From Diprion similis (taxonomy: Eukaryota; Arthropoda; Insecta; Hymenoptera; Diprionidae), in NCBI RefSeq assembly GCF_021155765.1, contig NC_060109.1, forward strand, positions 1,823,001-1,887,000: a DNA stretch of 64,000 nt, given 5' to 3'. Both the position numbers and the translations under genes were made by a program. How positions within the stretch are numbered: the first letter of the stretch is position 1; each line of letters starts with the position of its first letter. The notes below the pieces were generated by a model. It saw only the letters and a list, made by a program, of their open reading frames with translations, was not told where the DNA came from and searched no databases. Positions 38,267 through 49,436 of the stretch are shown one piece after another.

Positions 38267-41200
38267 ATGCGTCGTTGCATCCTCTTACTGGCTACGTGGA
38301 TATACACAGGTGAGTACCAGACTCAATTCGTCAAATTATTGAATGTTCTTCGTGTGCGAAAGTTACCTTAAAACTCAAATTAAATGATCTATGAACACCC
38401 AAGTCAAACAATTATTTGACATCATTTGTTCTCATGCGATTCTACCCGGTGGCGACATTTTTTAAGGCCTTAGACCACTCTAGAGGCCGAAAAAAATAGG
38501 CTTTTTGGGGATTTGTTTTCAGAAATACTACAAAATAAATCGAGATAACAGAAACGTGATTTTATTATTCATATCAGTGACTGTTTACAATAATTTTTTT
38601 TAAGCAATTTATTTCAAAATGGCGGCTGTGCAGCGTTTTTGCGACGACGTCTGCTTTTTTTCGGGATCCACGGCCGGACTAACAGCTCCTGTAATTTTTT
38701 TAATCATAATGAGCCAATGAATTTTTTTTATTATATATAATAACTGCTATAAAAGTACGTAGGATTTTTGCGATATATTGATTTTTGGCAAAATGGCGCA
38801 CTTCTAAAGTGGAAAGTGAAGAACTTGCCTAAGAAATTGTCAGATAATTGTTAATAACAAATGAACTCCGCAATATAAAAAAAATCCTACGTGCTTCCAT
38901 AGCAGTTATTATATATAATCAAAAAAATTCATTGACTGATTATGATTAAAAAAATTACAGGAGCTGTTAGTCCGGCCGTGGACCCCGAAAAGAACGAGAC
39001 CTCGTCGCAAAAACGCTGCACAGCCGCCATTTTGAAATAAATCGCATCAAAAAAATTATTGTAAACAGTCACTGATATGAATAATAAAATCACGTTTCTG
39101 TTATCTCGATTTAGTTTGTAGTATTTCTGAAAAAAATCCCCAAAAAGCCTATTTCTTTCGGCCTCTAGAGTGGCCTAAGGCCTTAATCATATAAGGTATT
39201 CAGAGAAGTACTCATTTATCATTGAATACTGAAATTTGCAGCACGAAGTAATCCTTGTGTACCTCGCGATTTTGGAAACAATGGAACAGTCTGTGTATGC
39301 AATGCTACCTATTGCGACAGCACTCCAGTACCCGAGGTTCCAGACGTTGGTTTCTACATCCGATATACGTCGTCTAGAAACGGCTTGAGGTTTTTCAAAA
39401 CCGATGGCGTTTTTAGCGAGGAATTTCCTGCTGATTATCACAGTTACCGACTAGACCCTGGCACCATTCTTCAACCAATTTATGGCTTTGGCGGCTCTTT
39501 CAGTGACTCAGCGTGCATAAACATAATGAACTTGAGTCCAGGGGCTCAGGAAAATTTAATGAGGTTTGGTAATAATTGTAACAAAACCCAACAAATAACA
39601 GACCAGTTTGCAATTACTGAAATCAGGCTAAGGCTATAATCTCACGTACCTTACTTATGTCCGGCGAAGCTTGTGAACCGAATTGTTGCGTGTGTTGAGA
39701 GTGACTATTATCAAAATAAACGTTTGTTTGAAAATCATTACGTCCATTAATCAGCAACATAAGACTATAGACGGAATATCTATCTATACAGCTACAGTGT
39801 ATTGTCATAAGATAAAATATGATTGGACACTTTATGGAGTCGACCACCAGTCATATTATACCGTCAAGAGCTTGGAAACTATTCTCGCATCGACATGAGC
39901 AATTCTCGATTATGTAAAAGTAATATTGATTCGTCAGTACATTTTATGATGACCAATTTCTAGAACATACTTCAGCAAGGAAGGTAGTAATTACAATTTT
40001 GGACGTGTTCCGATTGGTGGGACTGACTTCTCCACAAGGTCGTATACCTACGATGATTACGAAGGAGATGTGCTACTAGAAAACTTCAGCCTAGCACCCG
40101 AAGACTTACTCTACAAGATTCCAGTGATGAAAAGAGCTTTGGAAATTAATCCAGACCTTAGATTTATGGCCGCAGCATGGACTGCTCCACCTTGGATGAG
40201 GACAAATCATAATTATACAGGTTACGGTGTGTATTATACAGTTCAAATCATATCATGCTTAACGCAAAATTATCTTTCGTGCCGTGAATAGTTCGTTGAA
40301 AATCGGTTCTCTTGCAAAAATTTGCATTTAACCGCAATTTCTTGAATTGACAGGATTTCTACGAGAAGAATACTACCAGGTTTACGCCAACTATCTTCTA
40401 AAGTTTTTGAACCAATACAAAGATCACGGGCTAGAAATGTGGGCCCTATCAACGGGTAACGAACCCTATATTGGTGCCCAGAACTTATCGAACTTTATAG
40501 CTATGGGTTTCACACCAAAAAACATCAGCAAGTGGGTTGCGAATAATCTTGGTCCAACCATCAGTACATCAAAGCATAATAGAACTCTTATTCTTACCTA
40601 CGACGACGTAAGATCAAACCTGGATTCGTTCATCGATGAAATGTTTGAGAACCAATTAGCCACGAGTTACATAGGAGCCATTGCTATTCATACGTATGAG
40701 GACACACTGTATCCCACAAGCATGGTTGAAAAAATCCATCAAGATTACCCTGACAAGTTCCTCATCATGACAGAGATTTCTGTGGGTAAGTCACACCACA
40801 ATTTATACGTGTTACATCATGTTGGCACCAGACGAATGTGCACAACGATTTCTAATGATCCATAGCACGGCATTATAGTATTCTGATTATTGCAGGGAGT
40901 CCGCAAGCAGACACTGGACTTATTTCTATGGGATCTTGGGACTATGCAGAATTGTACTTAATGGAACTATTCCAAGTACGTAAATATATTGCTGAAATCG
41001 GCTGTGCTCTGTAATCGAAGCCCACGACGAAGGCTTATTCTATTTGGTCTCAAAATACTATAATAATACGATGTTTAAGTGAAGAGATTGATGGTTCGTA
41101 ATAAAAAAAAATATCGATATTGCAGAATTTTGACTACTGGGTAACTGGTTGGGTGGACTGGAACCTCGCTGTGGACATATATGGCGGGCCCAATTGTCGA

Positions 41201-41920
41201 GCCAACTACAAGGATGCTGCAATTATCGTGAATGCGGAAGTCGATGAATTTTACAAACAGCCGATTTACTACGCCAATACGCACTTCAGCAAGTTCATAC
41301 CACCAGGGTCGATAAGGGTAGGACTTATTCAGGGGAAAAAGTCAGTCAAGGCTCAGGCTTTCGAAACTCCCAAACGAGAGATGATTATTGTAATGTATAA
41401 CAAGTAAGTGTAGCAGCTAAATGTTAGCTCAGAATACTCCACACTGGTATCAAGGAAACCGAAGGAATAGTTTGTCAAATTGAAGTTGTGACCACTAAAA
41501 GTGGTTGCAAACTGCAACTAGGATTTTATCTGAAAGATATCATTGCGAAAATCTTGAACTCAAATTACGCATTTTAATTTAATTCATAACGACCAATCAA
41601 ATGTACTTCCACGTGCACCAAAAGCTTACGATTATTAAGAAAACTCTAGTGTTCTTCTGACGCTACTCCAGCTGCCCTACTCACAACCAATTATGATTTA
41701 ATAATAAGACGAATGATAATTCGCATATTGTTTTCTTACTTACCGTGGGCACTTTGCAGAAACAATTTCTTACATATTCATTGCAAGACTTGTGTTTCAA
41801 TACAGCTCGTTTCATTTCAGTGCCACAAGAGACGAGAACGTCGCTATTCATGATCCAAGGAGAGGAAAAATCCACTTACAGTTGCCACCAAAATCAGTTC
41901 ACACCATTCTGTACAAATAA
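38267..41920 (+). CDS. GBA1: Lysosomal glucosylceramidase paralog A (7 exons, 505 aa)
   Basis: Predicted acid beta-glucosidase (GH30) that hydrolyses glucosylceramide in the lysosome. Exons: 38267-38309, 39242-39563, 39964-40226, 40354-40785, 40896-40975, 41126-41403, 41821-41920 (stop TAA); all introns are GT-AG and phases fit. Exon 1 encodes only the short signal peptide (MRRCILLLATWIYT); exon 2 opens with mature ARSNPC, as in human ARPC. The N-terminal Cys pattern ends in CVCNATYC with its N-glycosylation site. Catalytic Glu246 (TGNEP, codon 40461-40463) and nucleophile Glu350 (IMTEIS, codon 40773-40775) are 104 residues apart; human is 105. R136, D143, W194, H322, Y324 and W392 match the human active site. 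Oddity: Cys404 (GGPNC) replaces the Trp equivalent to human W393, which B and C keep. The NFS sequon at 162-164 is kept. Intron 1 holds a 717-bp foldback, and no close promoter was found. Confidence 0.95.
38466..39182. mobile_element. 717-bp foldback element with TTAA flanks in intron 1 of gene A
   Basis: Two arms of about 320 bp are near-perfect inverted copies around a spacer of about 75 bp. Left end TTAA|GGCCTTAGACCACTC (38,462-) mirrors right end GAGTGGCCTAAGGCC|TTAA (-39,186). TTAA on both sides fits the target duplication of piggyBac-type elements, though the family is not proven. Both arms carry AAAATGGCGGC (38,616-38,626; reverse at 39,023-39,033), which matches the YY1/Pho consensus. 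No transposase is present, so it is non-autonomous. A related left end is found at 42,895. Confidence 0.88.
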
Positions 41921-42069
41921 CGCACACGGCAATACTGAATATGTGCAGTGCATGTATAAAGAATTTATAGTGTACCTGAAAAGTATTTTTGATAAAGTAA
42001 CGTTCTCAACTCGAATGAATTGAGTAATTATACCCAAACGAGTTTCCTCTTCATTGTATCACTTACTTG

Positions 42070-42075
42070 AATAAG
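42070..42075 (+). terminator. Probable variant poly(A) signal of gene A (AATAAG)
   Basis: AATAAG lies 150 bp after the stop codon, at the position aligned with the canonical AATAAA of gene B (CTTGGTATGAATAAAACC). A single G replaces the last A. Whether cleavage happens here is inferred from the alignment only. Confidence 0.45.
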
Positions 42076-42197
42076 ACTTGTAGTTCGATGATTTCTTTGT
42101 AGTTTATATGTTGAATTTCTAATTCTCAGTGATTAACAATAGACTAAACGATAAAATGAACTAACGAAACAGAAGATATTGAGTGGTTAGACGTAGC

Positions 42198-42217
42198 TAA
42201 GCTTCTTCTTCTTCTTC
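42198..42217 (+). repeat. CTT microsatellite
   Basis: A short run of CTTCTTCTTCTTCTT ends in CC about 90 bp upstream of the TATAAATA motif at 42,304. Length and purity suggest a simple slippage repeat. Confidence 0.7.
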
Positions 42218-42286
42218 CTTGCGTCTATTCCCCGGAAATGACGTATCAAACATAGCAAAGCTGACTCCGTTACATTGGGTAAAACT

Positions 42287-42640
42287 GACCATCCAGTTTC
42301 CGGTATAAATAGAGGCGCCTCAGAGCGATCGTCGACAGTAGGTAGTAAAGCACTTCTCTTAGTCATACTTTTGTAGCATCAGTTAGGTAGCAAAGCTTCA
42401 CCGCGTCACTTTGTTTGACTGTTCTCACCGGACGAGTGTCTCTGAACTCAAAATATACGAGTCTTTCAAAATTCCATAATATAGAATATTCACGGCAAGG
42501 CGGGTTTAGCTGTAATTTAAGACCTTTGAATCATTTTAGGCAAAGTGCCAAATTATTTAACCCTTAGTACTGTATAGTGAACGTTTGAGATTAGTAAGAG
42601 GATGAATTCGTCTTAGGTGGCCAACGAAAGGTTGAAGTCC
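42287..42640 (+). repeat. Duplicated upstream block, copy 2, with TATAAATAGAGGCGC
   Basis: Partner of 34,867-35,330. It carries a perfect TATAAATA (42,304-42,311) followed by GAGGCGCCTCAGAGCGATCG. TATAAATAGAGGCGC equals, as I recall it, the core of the Drosophila hsp70 promoter. No heat-shock element triplet was recognised upstream and no ORF follows that I can assign. It may be a real promoter of a noncoding RNA, a promoter fragment, or chance. Sequence homologous to the orphan unit breaks off near 42,640 and resumes at about 44,390. Confidence 0.55.
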
Positions 42641-42894
42641 TCATGAAAACTTGAAATACTCTTGTAATAATGCAGAGAAAAACTTGAAACAGAAACAGTA
42701 CCAAGAAATACTGATTACAAAATTATTTCATTCACTTTTCTTTGGACTGTATCGAAACAATTTTCTTCATTGTCTTTTATTACTGATATTTTTTCTGGAC
42801 TGAAATTTGATCATACGAGTCTGTTTCCCTGTCCGGCAGAGTGGATTTGAAATTCTTTCTTTCATCAGGCCAGGATAGCAGCAGTTAAGGCCTT

Positions 42895-43002
42895 AGGCCA
42901 CTCTAGAGGCCGAAAAAATAGGCTTTTTGGGGATATTTTTCCAGAAATACTATGAAATAAATCGAGATAACAGGAACGTGATTTTATTATTCATATCAGT
43001 GT
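42895..43002 (+). mobile_element. Single left terminus of the TTAA foldback family
   Basis: TTAAGGCCTTAGGCCACTC starts at 42,895. Similarity to the arm of the 38,466-39,182 element continues through GGCTTTTTGGGGAT, AATCGAGATAACAG and TTATTATTCATATCAGTG, then stops at about 43,002. No matching right end was found down to 44,400. It is a truncated copy, or the terminus of a longer relative that carries the adjacent ORF. Confidence 0.8.
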
Positions 43003-43376
43003 TTGACCATCCTTCAGGGGCATCCCACGTACTATTCAACATTACCATTCATCTCTGGTTATTGATCACTATCTCTGCAATTACTCGCAGCCAAAAGACT
43101 AAGTCCGATAATGTGACCAACAAAAGTTCCTCAACCGACGTCATGAAGCAACGAAAGATTAGCTGTAAATCCCACAGCATCGTGAAACCGCTGAGTCCAC
43201 GGACCAAACCAGTAAAAATCACCAACCCAAAGACTAGCATTTCCAAGGAAGCAACATCAGCAGTGGTAGCTACCTCAAATCACCTCGACCGCTTTCGAAA
43301 GGTTCTGATATCATCGAAGACAGCACCCAACAACCCAACAAAAGTCATAAATATCACCGAACTGCTAGGGTAAAAG
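42927..43376 (+). CDS. Unassigned 148-aa ORF starting inside a transposon terminus
   Basis: I do not recognise this protein. The first 25 residues are translated transposon terminus and are unlikely to be original coding sequence. From about residue 26 the composition changes to Ser/Thr/Lys/Asn-rich, with one hydrophobic stretch (VLFNITIHLWLLITISAI, about residues 36-53) and a basic low-complexity tail ending NITELLG. GC content is higher than in the AT-rich flanks. There is no zinc knuckle and no DDE or RVT motif. It could be a captured gene fragment or part of a larger element, or may not be translated at all. Confidence 0.3.
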
Positions 43377-44642
43377 AAATAATCAATACCACTGGTCTGC
43401 AAAGAAAAAAAAACTTTTTTATTCTCTATCTTTATTTATTATCGCATGTAATTTGTAATAGTTTTAATGCTCTTGAAAGCGAAATATGATACAATGAAAT
43501 ACGTAACACGTATATTTTACATGTGATGTTTGTTTCAATAAAACCCTTATTTTTACTAAAGATAGCAATGATATTTATAAAAGAAAAGGTATAAAATTAA
43601 AAAGTGGAAACATTAACATCGTCAGAAAATCAATCTACCAGTATAGTTCTAGTTATTTTGTATTCACTTTTTATCACTTTGCACTGGTTTTGTATGTACG
43701 AATACTATTTAAATAGATTGCAGTAGTGCTAATGTGAAAACAAAACACAGCAAATTTAATTATTTTTATAGTTTCTGTCTATCGTTTTAAACTTGAGTAG
43801 GTTAGAGTAGTGTTAATTCAAAAACGAACACAACAAATTCTGAGTTTTGAATAATAAAAAAAAATTATATCATGTAATATATATACGTGACAGCAAAAAA
43901 TTGAAAGCATATACATATTTGGCACATTACAACATTCATACTTACGATATTTTTTCTTTTTGCGGAGGATTTTGTTGCAGAACTGTGTAATCCCAGAGTC
44001 TATGGCTGCCATACCAGGAACCTGATTTTCAGTTTTAAGAATTATACTCAACATTCAGTCTCACCATTTTAATTATGTAGAAATGATTAGACGTGTACCA
44101 ATTGTAAAAGACAATTGTCACGCTTCTACACGTGGGACCGATGGAATCCCCAAAAATGTAGTTGAATCACTACAGTACCGAAAAATGCATCGTACCAGAT
44201 TGACTGTAGTCGTAACAAAATATCGAACGAGATCAAAGCGATCTTACGTAGATGCGCTCATTTCATTTTTTAGTATGTAATCTCAATTAGAAGCCTTTTC
44301 AGTGACGTTTATGATTTGAGTAAAAAATATTTTCTACTGAAGTGTCTTTTCCGAATTTTCGGAATAGTGGGAACAATGTGAGTAGTCAGACGTTTTAAGT
44401 ACCTTTAAACACAGTTCGAGAGCCTTTCCGTAATGAGATCTTGAATATTCTCAGTATGGTGAAACACAGTTCATCGGCCTTTACAGAATTCGTCACTCGT
44501 ACCATCGCAGGTTTCAAATTGTCTTCGACAATACGTGCCCAATTCGTGTTGTTCGATATTTTTTTTCTTCAAATATCCGAGTGTAGTGGCAAAGAAAAGT
44601 ATGGACTTCGGAACTCGGCGAATTATGATAACTAAATGAAGA

Positions 44643-44726
44643 TGACGTCACCCTGCGTGAACAGCATTTTTTATTTGGATGGTGGTGAATGCTTATATAT
44701 AGTTGGCGTATTGCAAAAAATCAGTC
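44643..44726 (+). promoter_or_regulatory. CRE-TATA-initiator promoter of gene B
   Basis: TGACGTCA at 44,643-44,650, TATATATA at 44,694-44,701 (51 bp on) and TCAGTC at 44,721-44,726 with the predicted start A at 44,723. The 5' leader to the ATG at 44,945 would be 222 nt. TATA box, initiator and most of the leader are identical to the orphan copy, and the layout matches that of gene C. Confidence 0.8.
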
Positions 44727-44944
44727 ACTCTGAGCTCTTCCCTCTCGTTCCAATGACAAGGTTTGTTCTCACGCGTACAGAGTACCTATCAAAACATGAG
44801 TGCCTTAAACATAAAACAATTTTTGTAGTAATTTCATTACACTGAGTTATCAGAGAATCGTGAGTTTTGCATCTCAGGCTCGCTGCTCAGAAGCAGGCGA
44901 ATGAAACTATCGGTCCAATTTTGAACAGATTGAAGCGCAAAATT

Positions 44945-47900
44945 ATGCTACGTTGCATCTTCTTACTGGCCATGTGGATATACACAGGTAAATTTTGAAA
45001 CCCAATTCATCGAATCGCTCAAATGTTTTACTTGTATAAAAGTACTGTTAAAAATGTAATCAGTTGATCAATGAATGAGCCGGTCTAACATGGATATCAA
45101 TCGATAATATCATATAATTGTGTACGATTCACACTGTCTCCAGAAGAGTGCTCACCTGTCATGCAATATTTAAATTCACAGCGCGAAGTGTTCCCTGTGT
45201 ACATCGCGATTTCGGTAACAACGGAAAAGTGTGTGTATGCAATGCTACTTATTGCGACAGCACTCCGGTATCCGATATTCCAGACATTGGTTTCTACATC
45301 CGTTACACATCAAGTGAAAACGGTTTGAGGCTTCACGAGACGCGTGGCGTTTTCAGGACGGAATGCAGTCCTGCTGATTCAGATAGTTTTCAACTAGACT
45401 TCGATAATACATTTCAACCAATTCATGGCTTCGGAGGAACGTTTACCGATGCAGCGAGTTTCAACATAAAAACATTGAGCCCTGGGGCTCAGGAAAATCT
45501 AATGAGGTGTGGCACTAATTTTTGTAATAGAACCCAAGAGATGATAGACCAATTTAGAATCTTTGAAATCAGCATGATAAATCTGAAATCTCGTATGTAT
45601 AGTAAAGCAGAAGAATTTGATATCAGGCTATGATAATGTCTACCATTGCATTGTATATTGACGATTCTCTAGGACATACTTCAGCAAGGAAGGTAGTAAT
45701 TACAATTTAGGACGTGTACCAATTGGCGGAACCGATTTCTCTGAAAGGCCGTACACCTACGATGATCACGAAGGTGATGTGCTACTGAAAAAATTCAGTC
45801 TGGCAAACGAAGACTTACTTTACAAAATTCCATTGATGAAAAAAGCTTTGAAAATCAACCCGGACGTTAAATTATTTGCAGCAGCGTGGACTGCTCCAAC
45901 CTGGATGAGGACGAATCACAATAACACAGGATACGGTGAGTATTGTAGAGTACCGCCATTTTAACAGAATTCTTTTTCGTTCTATGAATAGTTCACTGAA
46001 TATTGTTCTGGTCTGTAAGCCTGAGACCTTCAAATTTTAAAGATCGTACATTTTGATTTGGCTAATTTATTTGCTCGACGTCTTTCAACTTCAACCCTGC
46101 AATTTCTCAATTTCTTTATTTGGTAGGATTTTTACGAAGAAAATACTACCGGGTATACGCCAAGTATCTTGTTGAATTCTTGAACAAGTACGAAGACCAC
46201 GGGCTGAAAATGTGGGCTCTGTCAACGGGTAACGAACCTTATACTGGTACCCAAAACTTATCCGACTATGGAAGTATGGGTTGGCTACCAAAAAACGTCG
46301 GCAAGTGGATAGCGAATAATCTTGGACCAACCATCAGCAAATCAAAGCATAACAGAACTCTGATTCTTGCCTACGACGACTCAGGATCACACCTGGATCC
46401 GTTCATTAATGACATGTTTGAAAACAAATTAGCAAGGAATTACACAGCCGGTATTGCTATCCATTCGTACAAGGATGCCACGTTTTCCACAAGCTTACTT
46501 GGCGAAATCCGTCAGAAGTACCCTGAAAAGTTTCTCATCATGACAGAGTTTTCCGCGGGTAAGTGACGTCATGATTTATAAGTATTACGTACTTTTTATA
46601 TCACGAATATGTACAATGACCTCATGTCGTTTTGATTGTTGCAGGAAGTCCACAAAAAGACATTGGAATTGTTGCTTCAGGATCTTGGAAACTCGCAGAA
46701 AAATATATATTGAACATAATTGAAGTATGTAAACATATTATTCAGTATTCGTCTGTTCACCGCCCAGTGCGGTATGAAATCAATATATTTCCTTCGTAAT
46801 GAGTCTAAACATTCTATTTTCGAAAGCAAGGATAATGTTACTCTGTAGGCTCATCAATGTATGGGCTAATACGTGAACCTTCAGCTAGCTCTTTAGGCAC
46901 GTTTTTAGGGGCAAAATTTTGATCTGGTGATTTGGAAATCATACAATTAACACGTTGATAAATTTAATCTTGTTTTTGAATTAGACCGTTGTCTTTGAAA
47001 TTTTATCACCGGCTGTTGTTGGAAAGAATATCAACTTTGACACTTGGAAAGTGCCAAAAATACGTTTTCCTTTTTGGAGTTTTCAGTCCTGTGTATGCGA
47101 AGGCTTAAAAAGGAATCCCTTTTCTTTCATGTGAAAAACAAGAGATTTTAAAGCATAGCCTAAGGTTATTAAAATGAAATGAAGATGTTAAATCACCATT
47201 AATTTGGTGTAAAAATTCCAGGGGTATAAAATATGTTCAGAAAATTCAAGATCCCTATAACATGCATATCAATTCATCGTTAATGATAGCTCGATTTTTA
47301 ATCTAATCGAAATATTTTTGGAAGTTCTCTATTCTGAACTAATTCTGAAAATTCTATAATATCATTCGAAACGACTCTTTCTTGATAAAATTGATCAACG
47401 TGTTGCTTGTAATTACTGAGGCATAGAGATCTCGAAAATGTATTATAACAGATCGCATCCAAATATTAGTCCAATCCATATTTTGACCATACAAAACTGC
47501 GCCGTAAGATACAATTGTTATGAAATATCATTTTACAGTCCAAGTAAACTTTTGCACTTGTTCTCAGAAGATAAATTTCACCTTAAAGATTAAATAAACT
47601 GTGATTTATAGTGAAAGCAGATGTAGAGACTTATTTCACTGCCTCTAAGAATACTGTGAACACATTATTTTCTGGCAAAAGAATGAACTGTTCGTCATAA
47701 AAACACTTGAATATCACAGAATTTGAAAAATTGGGTGACTGGTTGGGTCGACTGGAATCTCGCTCTTGACAAATATGGCGGACCGAATTGGAGACAAAAC
47801 TTTGTGGATGCCCCGATTATCGTGAACTCGGAAGCTGACGAATTTTACAAGCAACCAATGTATTACGCCATTGCGCACTTCAGCAAGTTCATTTCACTGG

Positions 47901-48892
47901 GTTCGGTGAGAGTGGGATTTAATCACGGGAAGAAATCGATCGAGGCTGTGGCTTTCAAAACACCAAAAAACGAGACCGTTCTTGTGATGTATAACAAGTG
48001 AGTAGAGCAATTAACTACAAGCTGAGAATTCTTCTTTACGGCATGGGCATTGAAAAGTTCACTTTTTCTGTCAGTTTTCGTTCCGTAAACTGACGCTTTA
48101 TACGGCAGCGAACAAAGTTGCGAAATAAAGTCTTTATTCCGCAGTTTTGATGCGCAGTTCGAAGTGCGCATCACAAACTGCCGAATAAAGTAGCTTCGTC
48201 GAACAGATCGCGACATAATCTCACTCTTCATTTTGCTTTTTAATGCCCATACCGTAAAAAATATTGTATGTGGCATGCCCGTAAACCGTTTTTTTGCTCG
48301 GATAATTTCAGTACTCGCTTCCGGCTTGCTTCCGGCTCGCCTTCAGCACGTCCTGAAATCTTTATCCTTGCCAAAAAAACAGGTGGTTTACGAACATGCC
48401 ACATAAATAGCTATTGCAAGTTTTAAGCAAACAGATCCAGCTTGTGAAACTGAAATTACTGCCACTAAAAGTCGTTCCGAACTGCAACTAGAATATTACC
48501 TGAAAGATAGATTTGAGAAAATCTTGAACTGATATTTTCATCTTAATTAATGTCATATAAATAACCAATGAGATTCGCTTTTACACTTCAAAAAAACATG
48601 ATGAGAAAACCGTAGTGTGTCTTCCGTGTTGCTTACTTTTAATGCAACACCAACACCAGGACTAGTGAATGAGACATTTTTCTTTGTATTTTCTATGAGC
48701 ACATTGAAAATACGAAGTGGACACTTTTTATAGACAATTTCTCACCTATTCATTGCAAAACTTGTTTTTCAGTACAGTTCTTTTCATTTCAGTGCCACAA
48801 GAGACGAGAACGTCGCTATTCATGATCCAAGGAGAGGACAAATCCACTTACAGTTGCCACCAAAATCAGTTCACACCATTCTGTACAAATAA
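44945..48892 (+). CDS. GBA1: Lysosomal glucosylceramidase paralog B (7 exons, 506 aa)
   Basis: Same enzyme family as A and C. Exons: 44945-44987, 45182-45506, 45673-45935, 46127-46558, 46645-46724, 47720-47997, 48793-48892 (stop TAA). Exon 2 has one extra codon, giving 506 aa. The signal peptide is MLRCIFLLAMWIYT and the mature start is ARSVPC. Catalytic Glu247 (TGNEP) and Glu351 (IMTEFS) are present. The GGPNW motif and the Asn equivalent to human N396 are intact, so B keeps the most human-like active-site rim of the three. The NFS sequon seen in A is lost (KKFS); the NRT sequon in exon 4 is kept. Exon 7 is 99/100 nt identical to that of A while other exons differ much more, suggesting conversion. 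Intron 5 is about 1 kb with nothing recognised. Intron 6 holds a reversed MITE. Confidence 0.95.
48034..48413 (-). mobile_element. Double-hairpin MITE, copy 2, in intron 6 of gene B
   Basis: This is the reverse-orientation copy of the element at 34,201-34,549. It begins TTTACGGCATGGGCATTG and ends ACATGCCACATAAATAGCT. The internal GATGCGCAGTTCGAAGTGCGC stem is intact. It lies wholly inside the intron, 37 bp after the exon 6 donor, and does not touch coding sequence. The long minus-strand ORF across it and exon 6 is a by-product. Confidence 0.87.
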
Positions 48893-49036
48893 CGCACATG
48901 GCAATACTGAATACGTACAGTGTGTTCAGTAATTATATTGTGCCTGAAAAGTATTTTTGATGAAGTACTTCTCAAATCGAATGAACTGCGCAATTACGCC
49001 TAATCGATTTCCTTCTCCATTGTATCACTTGGTATG

Positions 49037-49042
49037 AATAAA
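49037..49042 (+). terminator. Poly(A) signal of gene B
   Basis: A canonical AATAAA lies 145 bp after the stop codon in sequence that aligns with the 3' end of gene A. The role is inferred from motif and position. Confidence 0.65.
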
Positions 49043-49436
49043 ACCTATTTTGAGTATGTATAATACATGCATTATATTCTTGAATATTGAATATTCTTGA
49101 AATTTCATCCAACTTATTTCACGATTCATTCCCAAATTGATAATGTATACTATAGTAGTACTTGTTTTCAATTTGAAGTAAGTCGTCACATCCTCGGTGC
49201 TTAACGTCCCTGATTAATATAGCCATTCAGCATCACCGACTTAATTTCATGGATCGATACACTCTTTTTACATTTAAAAATTTTTTAATATCATGTTAAG
49301 TCGTTCCTATATTTCTCTCGAAATCTACGTACGCATTGTATGCATACGGCTTCTTTTATCTTCTAACCGTTTTGAGAAACATCCATTCTTGTTTATGTCA
49401 ATTTTATAGTTGAATACGTCAAATAGACTTAATTAA

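Larger units (their letters stand above)
42640..44390. mobile_element. About 1.75 kb insertion in the gene B upstream unit
   Basis: The orphan unit runs continuously from 35,330 to 35,340, while the B unit has this extra segment between the same two homologous blocks. It contains a transposon terminal repeat (42,895-43,002), an unassigned coding-like segment (to 43,376) and then AT-rich sequence with no recognised gene. It is read as an insertion into B, or less likely a deletion in the orphan. The exact ends are uncertain. Confidence 0.6.

Noticed and set aside
47923-48276. 117-codon minus-strand ORF at gene B exon 6/intron 6, and the similar one at 53,842-54,174
   Set aside because: Both are translations of the same MITE plus flanking sequence in antisense; the element is a palindromic noncoding unit.
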